Assembly (NCBI GenBank): GCA_021234155.1
Contig: JAJEKV010000028.1
Span: 8,694,134 to 8,758,133, forward strand
Source of the DNA: Isoetes taiwanensis
Lineage: Eukaryota; Streptophyta; Lycopodiopsida; Isoetales; Isoetaceae
DNA: 64,000 nucleotides
Direction: 5' to 3'
Positions 21,492 to 33,537 of the stretch are shown in pieces. A program made the position numbers and the translations under genes. The notes under the pieces were generated by a model. That model saw only the letters and a list, made by a program, of their open reading frames with translations. It did no database searches and was not told the DNA's origin. The number at the start of each line of letters is the position of its first letter. The first letter of the stretch is position 1.

Positions 21492-22797
21492 TCAAGCCCA
21501 TATACAATCGCTGCTAAACAATATGCTCCCAATCGTGATGCTGCCATACCTCACAATGAAGACATGCACAAGAATTTTCCAGTGCAACTTAGGCCCAAAG
21601 AACCTAATGCAGCTTAGGCCCAAAGATCCTAATGCCTTTATTTTAAAAGGAACTTCCAGATAGCCTGCAACTTGCCCAGGGCCCAGAACAAGATCTCTCA
21701 ACCTCTTGCTTGCTTGCAAAGGTGGTGACCTGAAAATATTACTACTCTTCAATTATCCTTCATGCAATAACCTCTGAAGAAAACTAGTACCTATACAAAG
21801 CAAACTAAAGATACACATATCATACCTATGAGGCAGAGGTCTCTTTTGGGCAATCAGAGAATGGGGCCTGAGTCTCAAACACCTTAGCGCAACTTCAGCT
21901 GCCTGCTTGTTTGCAAAGTAGTGCAACTAACTCAAAACTTAAGCTCAGGTGCAGATTATAATAGAGATGCATAAAGCCCAGTAAAACAGGCATCAAATAT
22001 TTTGGTTCACAAGGAAACTTTTATTCTAATAGATAGTTAGAAACTCCAAAACTGATAAAACTGTATGCTTATATTCTAAAATGAATCAGATACTGTTGAA
22101 TTTAAATTTCCATGTCTATGAGCCGTATTTGGTTTCTAAGAGACAGCTACATACTTCAATTATCCTTCATGCAATAACCTCTGAAGAAAACTAGTACCTA
22201 TACAAAGCAATCTAAAGATACACATATCATACCTATGAGGCAGAGGTCTCTTTTGGGCAATCATAGAATGGGGCCCGAGTCTCAAACACCTTAGCGCATC
22301 TTCAGCTGCCTGCTTGTTTGCAAAGTAGTGCAACTAACTCAAAACTTAAGCTCAGGTGCAGATTATAATAGAGATGCATAAAGGCCAGTAAAACAGGCAT
22401 CAAATATTTTGGTTCACAAGGAAACTTTTATTCTAATAGATAGTTAGAAACTCCAAAACTGATAAAACTGTATGCTTATGTTCTAAAATGAATCAAATAC
22501 CGTTGAATTTAAATTTCCATGTCTATGAGCTGTATTTGGTCCCTAAGAGATGCAGCTACATATGACCCTAACAATGTGCAACTGGATTTTAACCAACCTC
22601 TTGTTCTGCAGCTTTCCATGTTATGCCCTTGCCTTTCCCCATTAGCTGCCTTGCAACCTCTACCTGCTTCAGGACAGATATATTAGAATATGATCCGGAT
22701 CAGCCACTAATATTTAAGCATCCGAATTTATCAACATACAACCAACATTATATGTCTGGATTCCTACCTCACAGATGTAAGTCATCATACGTGCAGT
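21492..22797 (-). CDS. dsRBD exons of a CPL1/2-like protein, partial
   Basis: Minus-strand exons with good borders: 22768-22797 (TARMMTYICE), 22598-22663 (VEVARQLMGKGKGITWKAAE), then a 77-nt exon present twice, at 22233-22309 (AAEDALRCLRLG..) and 21826-21902 (AAEVALRCLRLR..), then 21492-21729 beginning RSPPLQASKRLRDLV. The join gives the second half of a double-stranded-RNA-binding domain (G-K-G-K-G-x-T-W, then the A-E-x-E-A-A-E-x-A-L-x-x-L helix). The QKRPLPHRSPP..KRLR tail resembles the C-terminus of plant RNA polymerase II CTD phosphatase-like 1/2. Using either copy of the 77-nt exon keeps the frame; using both does not. No phosphatase exons were found, so this is a gene end or fragment. 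dsRBD is firm, CPL identity moderate. Confidence 0.6.
21747..22564. repeat. 407-bp tandem duplication containing an exon
   Basis: Copy 1 (21747-22153) and copy 2 (22154 to about 22564) are nearly identical from CTTCAATTATCC onward. Each holds one copy of the 77-nt dsRBD exon on the minus strand together with its splice sites. Confidence 0.9.
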
Positions 22798-25130
22798 CTG
22801 AACAGATTTATTCTGGAATATGACATTCAATTGTTCTATTGACTGCATAACAATAGAAACCCATGCTCAGTGCAACATGCAAGCATCATACTATTTGGAT
22901 GTGGTCGAATTTGGACCACAATCAAGATCTGCAATTGGGATAAAGCCTATAAATGAGCTATCATAACTAGCATTAATTGCAACAGAACAAAAGTTTAAAG
23001 AGCATTACCTGAACTTGTGAATCCAGAACAACAATAGATTAGAAGAAACCTTCGCCCAAGCATCCAAAATAGCAATCTATCTATTAACCGGCAGTGCTGC
23101 ACTTATATATATATGAATTTCATGCAGCCGGATTCTGCCATCTGGGTATGTCTTAGACCTGATTGAAGCCGCGTTGTCGTGGTCACGACCACAAGCGATG
23201 GCAGTGGAATGCTTCGATGCCTATCGACCACAAGTTTTGTCGGTGGATGCCTATCTACCAAAGCGAAGAGATGGCATAATGCTTCGATGCCTATCTAATC
23301 CAGGTAAGTCCGCTTGCTTGCAGCCGAAGAAAACCAAAAGGTCCATACGTGTCGAGTTCGCGTGAGGCAGAACACAGAAATATTAGCTATCAAAAAAATA
23401 AAAATTCGAAATTTGATGTATCATTATATATGGTTTGATAAGGCCTTATGGAGGGGGGTTTTCTACAAGGTATTTGCCCGTATAATCTCTGCATATATGG
23501 CATATACTCTGCATGTATGGTATTTTGGGTGTGTTATTCCAAATAAAAAATTAAACAATTTAGACAATTCAAAGTTTTTCCCACCCTCCGGGAAATGGCA
23601 TGATTCCCAATTCGTGCTCCCCAAGAGGTGAAGCCCCATTCGCGGATGGCCAGGGGTAAGAAACGTGCACCAAATATTTCTTTTGTTGGGCGCTCATTGA
23701 ACCTTATACAAAATAAAAATAAAACTAAAAGAATTTAACATTATAATCCTTCCCGACCGCCTAAATCATCGAGAAGGGGAGGGATGGAGATGGATCGGAG
23801 TATGCACATGACGCCCCAAAAGCGGCGGAAGGCGTCAACACCGCCTTTTTCCCTGGCGCTTCAAAAATGTAAGAAACCTTTTCAAGAGGAAATAGAAGCA
23901 TATATGGAGAGCGGATGGGCGGTATAAGCGGGGAGCAAACAAGCAAAAGATAGGATAGCGAAGGTGGATTGGGGGTATAAGCGGGGCGAACAAGTAGAAG
24001 ATATGATAATTCAAGTCGGGAAGAAGTCCATTGTCTACATGTGGGCTCTAATATTTGAAATTTACCGGTTGCCCACCCGGTTTCCCTTGGTTGAGTATCC
24101 ATGTCCTCGGTTGCTTCATTATATCCTCAAATCGTCGCTATCCACAAAGAGGACTGCCATACCCCCTCCATACGGTACCCCCAAAAGGCCCTTCTTTTTG
24201 ATGGAATTTTTCTAACTCTTCTTCTTGGATGCAAACTTCTTCTTCTTTTTCTAACTCTTCAAAATATGGATCTTCTTCAAATCGCCTTTTCTTGACCAAA
24301 ATCCACCCGGTCACGAGTTTCTTCGCATCAGTTTACTTCTCGTATGCCATGCCCTCAAATTTAAATAGATAGTTTATGCTTCTCAGAAGGCATTTTTATG
24401 CTTCTCCAATGTTGCCTCTCCGCCCTCCACGACACGAGTTTATGCATGGCTTCTCCTTTAGGTTCATCGATTCTAAGCCCTCTTCAAAAGCCCAAAACAT
24501 CAATGGACCTCCTTTCTTCTTTGGTTTTTCTTGACCTTTCTTCATGAGCTTTTTTCCTATGAGCTTTTTCCTTCTTCGTGTGCCTTTCCTTATTTCTTTA
24601 TATGAGGTAAACCGGATCCGCGGGATTATATAGATCTGCTTCAATAAGTGCCATCAAGATTTGATTGTCATTCCCTTTTCCGATTGGGCATTGTAAAATC
24701 TAGCAAATGGCAGTGGTTTCTCCATTCCAAGTGGTACAAGAAGGATTTGCGGCACAAAGGTGTGTACCAAATTTCAAAATTCAAATATTGGGGGAAAAAA
24801 AGCGGGGTATAAAAAACAATTAAATAAGTATTGAAAATAGGCCATGTAAAGTGCTTGAAGTTGTCATAATATAATATTTATATAGTGCAATATTAGTTGT
24901 AAACATAAGTAAGTAGATAGGGTAATTATTTTTCAGTTGTTATAATGTGCATTATAGGTGCATATGGTATCCATTACATAATACATGGGAAGGGTCTATT
25001 TATCATAGAAAATACATAGGAATTTTATGGGGAGAGTATTCTTTCATAGAAAATACATAGGATATTGTGTTTATAGAAAAATACATAGTATAATATAGTG
25101 TCTTATTAGAAAATACATTGTATATAATGT
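22798..25130. other. Unassigned DNA with short repeats
   Basis: No further exon of the dsRBD gene was found. AATGCTTCGATGCCTATC occurs at about 23209 and 23278 with a partial third copy between. Around 24960-25120, AAATACATAG occurs several times. Otherwise AT-rich with no gene recognised. Confidence 0.4.
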
Positions 25131-25177
25131 GCTATCTTTTTTTTTTTTTTTTTTTTGAAGAAAAAAAGGCTATCTTT
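25131..25177 (-). mobile_element. Minimal LINE tail with target-site duplication
   Basis: GCTATCTTT at 25131-25139 is repeated at 25169-25177. Between them are only a poly-T run, GAAG and an A-rich stub. This is what remains when a LINE insertion aborts almost at once; GAAG after poly-T also marks the LINE tails at 2438 and 34089. Confidence 0.6.
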
Positions 25178-25399
25178 GAATAAAGCTATGGGTAAACATT
25201 GACATAATAAAAAAACATATATTGCTTTGTATGGACCGTGTGCTAGTATGCTAATGCGTGTATTATGAAATTGTGGTAGTATAAAGTACTAATGTGTGCT
25301 AATTGCTAATGTGTGCTAATACTAATGTGTGCTAGTATAAAAACAATTGTTAAATATTAATGTGTGCTCTTGTTAAATACTAATGTGTGCTCTCTGACC

Positions 25400-25870
25400 C
25401 TTGAAATTGCCTTTTTCCAAAAATAGATCTTTAGAACTCCAAGTCGAGAAGGCCCTCAAACGGACTCCTTTTTATTTATGTTTTGTCGCCTTTTTTGTTT
25501 GCGAGTCGAATTTATTATTTGACCCCTAAAACTGTGTTTTTTTGGAACTGCCTTTCTCATGTTTCGTGAGTTGAGAAAGGCCTTTCCACCCATAAAACCT
25601 GCATTTTTAAATTTTTGTTTGCCTTTCTCGATTTCGCTGAAGTCGAGAAAGGCCTTGCATCTCCCATAAACTTTTGTTTTAAACTTTGGTACGCCTTTTG
25701 ATCTCGGATGTCGAAAAAACTATCTCGTATCTATCTTCCTAAAACTGCGTTTTTGGCTTTGGTACCCTTCGAGTTATTGGGTTAGATAAGGCCCAACCCT
25801 GTGTTTTTCCCTCATTTGCCTTCTCTCCTCCCTTGAGTCGAAAAGCAATTCCGCCCGTATTTTCAAAAAT
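25400..25870. repeat. Diverged ~75-bp tandem array with hairpins
   Basis: About six or seven poorly conserved units run in tandem, each with GCCTTTYTC, a CGAGAAAGGCC-like partner, CCCATAAAACT-like spacer and a T-rich end. Two units hold perfect hairpins: 25550-25581 (arm GCCTTTCTCA) and 25621-25653 (arm GCCTTTCTCGA). The pairing is kept although the arm sequence differs between the units. Confidence 0.6.
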
Positions 25871-26567
25871 GGCCCTAAGAATCAATTGTTTTTTTTTTTA
25901 TTTTCTGTAGCATCACTTCTTGACTAACTTGATTTTGTCTTTTGCGGTCCTTAAGCGGCGGATAGTACATGCTTGGGAGCAATGAAAAGATGTTTGGTTC
26001 ATTGAAGAAAGGTGTGTGAAGAGGGTGGTGACATCAGTTGGACATACAAGCACGTGGCCCATGAAGTTACTCCTCATACAAATTTCTATCGTCTGTAAGT
26101 TGCTCATGATTTTTGGAGAGCTCCGCGCCGTTTGCACTAGGTGGTTCATGTGTGAAGAGGGTGTAATCATTGTGATAATACGACCACTATGGTCTCTTCA
26201 CCCACTGTAATATATATTGTAATGAGCCCATTTATAAATATAAGGTATCTCAAAACTAGTATTTTTTGGTGATTAAGTAAACAATTTGCTTAATTTTTGT
26301 TGGAATTTGTGATCTCTTGTCTACCCACCTAAGAAAATAGAGCCAAAATTTTCAACTAAGAATCTTTTTCAACTAGAACTTTGGTTTCAATCTGTAATGA
26401 AATTCCTATGTTTGAGTTGCATTGTTCTTGTTTTCGACTCGCTATCCAAGAAAACTGGAAGAAAGCTTGGATGCACACTAACAGACAAAAATTCGAATTA
26501 GTTTTCGGGTCGGGGTGCTCCTTTTTGTGTAAAATAATAGGGTTCCGCAAAAAAGTGGGAATGGAAT
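25871..26567. other. Unassigned DNA, no gene seen
   Basis: AT-rich with several overlapping short frames of low conservation value. It leads into an inverted-repeat end at about 26568 next to the LTR half. Confidence 0.35.
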
Positions 26568-27408
26568 GAGTCCCACTTTAATTAAATACGACTTTTATGT
26601 CGTTCTGAAAGCATCATGCAAAGGAAAATACTATCGTCTTGGCTAGTATACCTCTTGATTCTGCCTTCTTTGCATATTTCAGCCCCTTAGATACCCAAAT
26701 CGATCCATTTCAGGTGGCTTTTCATGATTTCTCATTCACTATACTTCATCAACATCATGCCGTTCAACGGCAGCATGCAATAGGAGATATTGCTACTTTG
26801 CTGGTTTTTGCTTAACAATTTAATCTTAATCTATTCTTTAAGAATTCTAGCTAATATAAGCCATCTCAGCTTCTTCTATCTCAAATTGAAATTATTAACA
26901 TGGTAGAGAATATTAGATCGGTTAATATGCTCGCTATCCATTAACCATGCATGCCTATTTATGACCATGCTCATATGATTTAACTCCAAGTTTATGCTAC
27001 GTTCAGAGCAATCATTATTAAATCAACACAACTATACAAACACTAGAAAACCCCAGGTGTAAGGCTTGATCCCCACCTGGAATCCCGCTTGCTTCCTCTG
27101 CACTCCAACACGCTCCCAGAGTATTGCTCACACCCTGCTCCTTCAGCAATCCGACTGCAATCTATCGCCTTCCAAAATATTCCACCATCACAAAAAATAC
27201 TTCTTCCCATGGAAAACTCCTCCCCCAAGAAATCAAGAATAATATTATTGCGCTTATATAGCCTAGCAATGCCCTTGCATGCATGGACACATTGCATGCA
27301 TGTATTCCTAGCACATAATCATTTATTTTACCATTGAAAATGCACTCTTATATAATGGCAACGTTACTTACATCTTAATGTTGGTGCTAGATTGCTAGGT
27401 CTGTTACA
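26568..27408 (-). mobile_element. Gypsy LTR first part (half A), inverted
   Basis: Read on the minus strand from 27408 it begins TGTAACAGACCTAGCAATCT and follows the LTR at 35871 for about 800 bp, to the GCATCATGCAAAGG landmark near 26617. There it breaks into AAAAGTCGTATTTAATTAAA, which is not LTR. The same LTR position is where the other partial LTR (32690) begins, next to an inverse of that foreign end. Confidence 0.8.
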
Positions 27409-28550
27409 CCATTTGGCCTTTCATGGTTTTTACGAATGCTCCGCCAGACGAGGCGGCGCAAGGGCGGTGCCTCGTCCACACCAGAATGGGGGACCAATAG
27501 CCATGCCCCCATACGGCGCGATTAACGTCGTCGACCATATTCCCAGTTGTGCGGCCTGGCCATGTCAGGTCTTTTGTTGGGAGCATGGCCTTGTCGGCAA
27601 GTCAGGTCAGTCCATGCCTTTGTGTGGGGCCCAGACTAGTATTCTATCCATAGTAATGCCTACACCATACCCGTATCCTACAAAACTACATACATATACG
27701 TATCAGTATGCTTATTATCCCGCCCTTTGTTTCGCCAGAGTAATTTTTAGTAGCAGTTGCGTGCTCGGAGGTGGGCTCCATATCTGCTCCTCTGTATTTT
27801 GTTCTGCTCCTTATATTTGTTGGCTAGAGCTTGGATCAGATGGATCAGCAATCAAAACTCGGCGAGCAGGCATTTTCCGCAGTGCCATCATCAGCCCCCC
27901 AAAATCATAAGTTATCCTTTTTTCTTCAATCCAAAACGGCCTTGCTGCAGCGGCATAATCGCCCAGTTGTAACCCACCTCCTTCTGCTCGTTTTTCCCTT
28001 GTCAATTACGCTCTCCCCCTGTTGTTGGCTTTTCTGGGATTCTGGAAGATTGGATTCTATTGTTAGAAGGATAAGTGTGGGCAGAGTAAGTAGTGAGAGT
28101 TATGATATGAAGAAAGAGGGTTTTCAATTCCTCACAGCTTGTTTCTCGTAGGTGGTTTTTTAATAGTTTCTTCTTTGAAGCTTGTTCGAATCTTCAAAAA
28201 AAACTCTATTGGATTTGTAAAACTACGCAAAAACTCTGCTTCCTTTGATCAATCTTAAATGACTAAATAAATAATGCTCGTCAAACTCTTACTATACTAC
28301 ACATTTCTCAAAAGTTATCACAACATTAGCAACTACCTCATGAAATTGAGTTAAGATGCAAAATTAATTGGCATGGAAGATTCTTGCGATAACCCCATTT
28401 TAGATTAATGTCAATCTCCCACGCAGATCTCGACATTGATCTTTGTATCATGTGGCATGAAGGCATTATGAATCTCTACTTGTCATATATTCTGTCAGTC
28501 ATGATGTGCATTATACAGAGAAGTCAATGGTTCCAAAAACTTAGATTTTT
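27409..28550. other. Unassigned DNA, includes a 172-codon frame
   Basis: Somewhat GC-richer on the left. The plus-strand frame 27392-27910 starts inside the LTR and has no family features, so I do not call it a gene. Confidence 0.35.
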
Positions 28551-28890
28551 TTTTATTTATTTTTTTTGAAGGTAAGAAGATAAGCTTTATTGATTGAAAA
28601 TATTTTTACAAAGCTTTGTAAGAACCCTCCATAGATCAGAGGGTATCTAGCAGCCAACATGAGAGCAGTTTACATTAAAAATGTAGTACTTGGTTGGAAC
28701 CGATTCAACCTCTTCCAAAATAGCTAGTACTATGGGGGCCATAGCCACTACCTCTTCCCAACTAGTAAGTACTATGGAAAAAGGTTCTGCCCTTTTCTGC
28801 AAAATGTTTCTGTAAATGCTAACATGCCTCTGCCTCCAAAAAAAAGGGCAGCCTCAAGATATAAAGTTTAAAATTGAACTTTAGTAAAAT
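28551..28890 (-). mobile_element. LINE-like 3' tail
   Basis: A T-rich run near 28551-28568 followed by GAAGG. On the minus strand an AATAAA signal precedes the A-rich tail, as at LINE 3' ends. No target-site duplication and only weak coding similarity were found. The left edge is clear, the right edge is a guess. Confidence 0.4.
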
Positions 28891-31437
28891 GCTTCAATTA
28901 AATAGTCTACTAAGCATGCCGGTGATTTGCTCCTGAACTTAATACCAAAATTCCCTTGAAGCTCCTCCTATAAAAGTAGCATGGATTCAAACATTTCAAG
29001 AACTTGCTTCCAACCGCGCGAGGTTGGAGCTCCCTATTTTGTAAGGACCCAAAGCTATAAGAATAAAGAGACCAAGACCATGCCATCTTCATCTAATCCC
29101 ATTTAGCCTTGTCATCTCATCCGATCAAGTGCACAATAATCAGGAGCCTCCCGTCTCCTGCTCATGCATGTAGCATTACTTACCACACCATCAATGTAGT
29201 TTCTCCTGATTGAGATAGGAGATCGCGGCCACTAAGAACTCATGTTTCAAAAGTATCTCTTACACAGCATACATAAAATGTAGATAACCTAAAGTCTAAC
29301 ATTTTAAAATAAAGCAGCTTATTACTCCCACAGTTCCATCAAGATGGAGATGCCCTCTAACAAAGACATCAGCACTGAGGTCTACAAAACAATCCATAGG
29401 TGCCGGCTTAATAAATCTATGTATTACTAAAAGACCATACTGTTGTGTCAAAATAAGAATAGCATACACCAATCTAAGAGCTTCAGGTAGAACTAACTCC
29501 TAAGCCTCAGATGAATAGACAACAAGAGACTATACTCATAGCACTGCATAAATATTTATGGAATGACTGAGTCTAATAAGCTCGCAACGCTGCAACATCA
29601 ACACAGAAGCCCCTATTTTCAACCTATAATGGTGGTGACTGCTATCCAATATGCAGGAACCTCTATTGTGGCCCCTGCTCATACATGATTAAGCTCTAGA
29701 GATAAAGAGGCAGGGTCTGCACTACAGCAAAGGCCTACTCCACTGCAGAAAATAGGGGCCACCGAGAAGTGCTCCACACACCACCCTTTTGTATCTGCTC
29801 AAAACATGTTTTACCCTGCCCTGGGTGCATCCAACATCTCTGCCACGGTCGCTTCTACAAGAGCAACAGGGCACCGGCTGCCATAGCCAGCCGCCCAGTC
29901 AAACCTCAATTGGATATTCTCATGTGCAAAACTTGAAACTGTTGAATCTGTTTTGCAAAGGAAGGGAGGGAGAGAGAGGTATGAGGAGAGGAACTAGTGG
30001 GCAATATATGTAACCCAATAACTTGGAGGGTCTTAGGGAAAATTGATTTAGTTTTATGAAGATAGATACATAGATAGTTTTTTCACATCCTGTAGATCAA
30101 ATTCGCCATCGGGCCCAAACAAAAAGGGGAGTATAGATGCAAGTGAACACAAAATACAATAACAAATAAAAATTAAAATTATGCAAGTGAGAATATGATG
30201 CTACTTAGATTATTCTAAACATGGGGAGTTCCAATCTAAAATCATTACATGGTGCTGAATAATAAATTGAACAAAAAATTCCCAAACAAAAAAGAAAAAA
30301 CAAAACATAAATAAAAAGGAGTCCGCTAGAACAATAGGATATAACAGACCAAGTTCTAATGGATCTATTTTTGGAAAAATAAGAACCTGAATTTGGAGTC
30401 GTAGATACACATAAATGTATTCTAATCTTACAAATTTTGATGTGGACATAATTAGAAGTGCTTTTATTAAAAAGAATGTAAGCCTAATTAACAATCCAAT
30501 AGTGAAAGTTTTAAGTTAAGCTTCAGAATAATCTGTATTTTTCAAGAAGAGAATCTACAGTCTCTAAAAATACATCATTAGGACTATGTTTAATAAATAG
30601 AATTGTTTCATCATTGAAATATAAAATCACACGAAAAAATGTTGTCAAATACCCATTTTACAAGTAATAAAGTTACCAGATACCAGTCTATAACCCAAGA
30701 CTTTTAGACTCTAGGATCATATAAATCTAATATATCCAAGACCTTAAGTATTGGATACCATTGCAAGTTTTTCTTCCAAATGGTGCAGAGTTCCAGAATA
30801 CCTTCTCTTCTCATGATCTAATGGGGTGTTATGCCTGCAATGTTGAGTTTTAGTTGCATTTATCATGTAGCATAATACGGATAATAGTTCGTCAAATATC
30901 ACTTGTCAGTGTAACAAGAGACTTTGCCTATGCTGGAATGCGGTACCGAATATGGTTATCCCGGCCACATGTCCAGGCTAACTACTTCTTTATTAGGATT
31001 AACCACTATTTTTTGCTAGATTTACCATGCCATGAACTGAGCGTGATACTGTGTTCTTGAAGTTGATCTTGGATTAGATCTTGTAATCAACTCCTTGAAT
31101 GGTTTAATCCGGTTAAAACACCATTAGAATCTCCTTCTTAGCCCCTTAAAAACCTCAGTCACTCAAGAGAGGATGAGTTTTGAGTATTGATCAAGAAAGA
31201 TGTAGAAACCATTGTCTTCTGTGCTTGAAACAGAGCAACAGTGGATAATATGAACCTATGGCCCAGGATGCCACTTGCGAGGGTAAGTTTATGGTCGTCC
31301 TTTTTCAACATTATATCATAAAAATGCCTTCAAACGTTCACATATATCTATTTAAAATTTGACAACATACTATATAGTAAGATGATGTCGAACTACTGTT
31401 TGTACTAGATGAAGATAAACAATTAGCAAATTGAGGA
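28891..31437. other. AT-rich unassigned DNA
   Basis: About 2.5 kb without a recognised exon, repeat boundary or RNA gene. It may contain decayed gypsy sequence on its right side, upstream of the integrase fragment. Confidence 0.35.
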
Positions 31438-32140
31438 ATGATCCATATTTTGCACCTATGGTTGTACTTGGCCGAGTTTGCATACAATAACAGTTATCAA
31501 GATTCCATCAAAATGAGTCCTTTTGAGGCAATGTATGGTACGGAGTGTCGTAGTCCTCTTAATTGGAGAGATTCTCAATGCAATGTTGAAGCAGCTAATG
31601 AGACAGCTGAGGACATGGATACTCAACTAAGGAGACTTCGTCAGAACTTGGCTGTGGCACAAAATAGACAAAAACAATATGTAGACAACAGACGTAGACT
31701 ACTTGAATTGTAGAAGGGGGACTATGTGTTCTCGAGAATTAATCCCAAGCAGAGTTCACTGGCATGTAAAAGTGCAGGTAAATGGAGCCCTAGGTATGCG
31801 GGTCCATATGAGATTTTGGAACGCATTGAAAAGGTGGCTTACAGGTTGGAGTTACCTTCGCACTTAAGAGTACATAACGTCTTCCACGTGAGTAACTTGA
31901 GGAAGTATATTTTTTATCCTTCCCATATGTTGGGGAACGATGATTTAGTAAGCAAGGAGAACTTTTTGTACCTCCGACCAGAGCATATTTTGCGAGAGGA
32001 GACCCATCGCTTAAGGAGGCAAACAATACTATATTTTTGGTTCAATGGGCGGGTTGCCCTGGGGAAGATGCCACCTGGGGAGACGCGAATTGGATTCTTC
32101 GTGAATTTCCAGAGATGTGCCCATGAGGACATGGGTTTGG
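31438..32140 (+). pseudogene. Ty3/gypsy pol 3' end (integrase C-terminus)
   Basis: The frame reads LAEFAYNNSYQDSIKMSPFE and AMYGTECRSPL, the conserved end of the gypsy integrase core, then after an in-frame TAG at 31711-31713 continues with the GPY/F module (RYAGPYEILERIEKVAYRLE) and LRVHNVFHVSNLRKY. Past about 32030 the similarity moves to another frame, where a chromodomain-like tail (V-Q-W-A-G, ATW) can be read up to a stop. Reverse transcriptase, RNase H, protease and gag are missing. An LTR retrotransposon relic of the chromovirus type, inactive because of truncation, the stop and the frameshift. Confidence 0.85.
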
Positions 32141-32206
32141 AGTTAATTAATTATATTATTTAGGCTATCTAATTAATCCTTTTATTTTTTCGAATTTTTT
32201 TTTTTA

Positions 32207-32520
32207 ACCTGCCCCTCCCCCTCTTCTTTGCCCTTCCCCCCCCCTTCCCAAGAGAGACCAGCACCTCCCCTCTCCTTTGCCCTTCCCCCCCCCTTCCCCA
32301 GAGACCCTCCCCCCCCTTTGCCCTCCCCCTCCTCTCCTTCCCAAGAGACCCCGCCCCTTCCCTCCCCTTTGCCCTTCCCCTTCTCCACTTCCCCTCCCCT
32401 CCCCATTTGCTCGGCCCCTCCTCTTTGCCCTTTTGCCCTCCTCGTGCTCCTTTGCCTTTCCCTCCCTCCCTCCCTCCCTCCTGTCTCCCCTTCCTTCCTA
32501 CTCTTCTTTCTCTACCACCC
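32207..32520. repeat. Polypyrimidine tract, C/T strand asymmetry
   Basis: Over 300 bp of almost pure C and T on the plus strand, built on CCCTTCCCC and CCTCCC words. The proline-rich and glycine/glutamate-rich frames on the two strands are products of this composition and not genes. Confidence 0.9.
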
Positions 32521-32639
32521 CCCTTCATCTTCTCGGATTGTCGTGTGTAAATGTTATTCTTATTTTATCAAGGAAAAATCTAATACTGATTCAATTGCAA
32601 CTTACTTTTTTTTTGCATGAGTCCCATTTTCAGTCCGAG

Positions 32640-33537
32640 TCCCAAAATTCGAGATTTGTCTTACTTTAATTAAATACAACTTATAATCTTGCCGATATGG
32701 ATGCTTGGAAAACATGGAAATTGCTCTGAAACTGACCGATTTGTACTATAGTGAGGTCGAATTGGCATAAGCAAGCAGGAATTGAGGGATTCGAGGCAGG
32801 ATCTGGCAGTAAGAACTGGGTTTTGGTGGCCAAGAAATGACCCAAAACCTGGCGGATTGGGGCCACAAACTGGCCGAAATGGCTTGGAATCCTTCTTGCT
32901 AGCAAAATCGGGAGAAGCCACAATGTTTTAGCGTTGATCCGATGGCCTGGAGGCCAGATCCGGCAGCTGCAGGCTGAGGTCGCGCCCTCTATAATGCACG
33001 CCAGGGTTAGGAAATAAAGAAAAAAGTTAATATTTAGTTAGTAAGGTAATAATAAACTATAAAGTTAAGGAAAAGCTAAGGTTATGGGTTTAAAATAAAA
33101 TATTAAGGGTTAGTTTGGATCAAGGAATTGGGCTAGTGATTTATTTAGGATTAAAGGCTAAGTTAAGGAGGGGTATACTACTGGATAAGTATTTATGATT
33201 ACGGGATGTGTAGTTTAATAAGGTAGCTAGTTGTATATCTAAACCCTTGGAAATAACTAAATTAGCAAAGGGAAAATATATGCTAGGGGTATTACTAGCT
33301 GGGAATGGGTGCAGGAATTAATAAACTAGTTAGCAGGGTTATGGAAGCCACCGTCATTAAGGTTATAAGTAGTAATTTGAAGGAAGTTGATCTAGTTAAA
33401 AGTAATAAGATATTAGTGAAGGTTGTATTTTGCTTAAGCACTGGGCATTGCATGTTGCATGGTAGAGATAGTAATGTTTATACGAGCGTATAACGGGATT
33501 TCCTTTGTTGCATGAGGTGTAAATTATGGAATTTCAA
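32640..33537 (+). mobile_element. Gypsy LTR middle part (half B)
   Basis: From about 32690 to 33537 the sequence is nearly identical to 36704-37548 inside the complete LTR; a 189-base stretch (33305-33493) is the same in both. It starts where half A ends in LTR coordinates. Its left border, TACTTTAATTAAATACAACT, is the inverse of the foreign border of half A. The first ~830 bp and the last ~890 bp of the LTR are absent. Confidence 0.85.

Noticed and set aside
27392-27910. A 172-codon plus-strand frame
   Set aside because: It begins inside the inverted LTR and crosses its border, and the translation shows no domain or motif.
32228-32669. Proline-rich frames of 130 codons, with glycine-rich frames opposite
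   Set aside because: They are produced by the C/T-only composition of the tract and share no family features.
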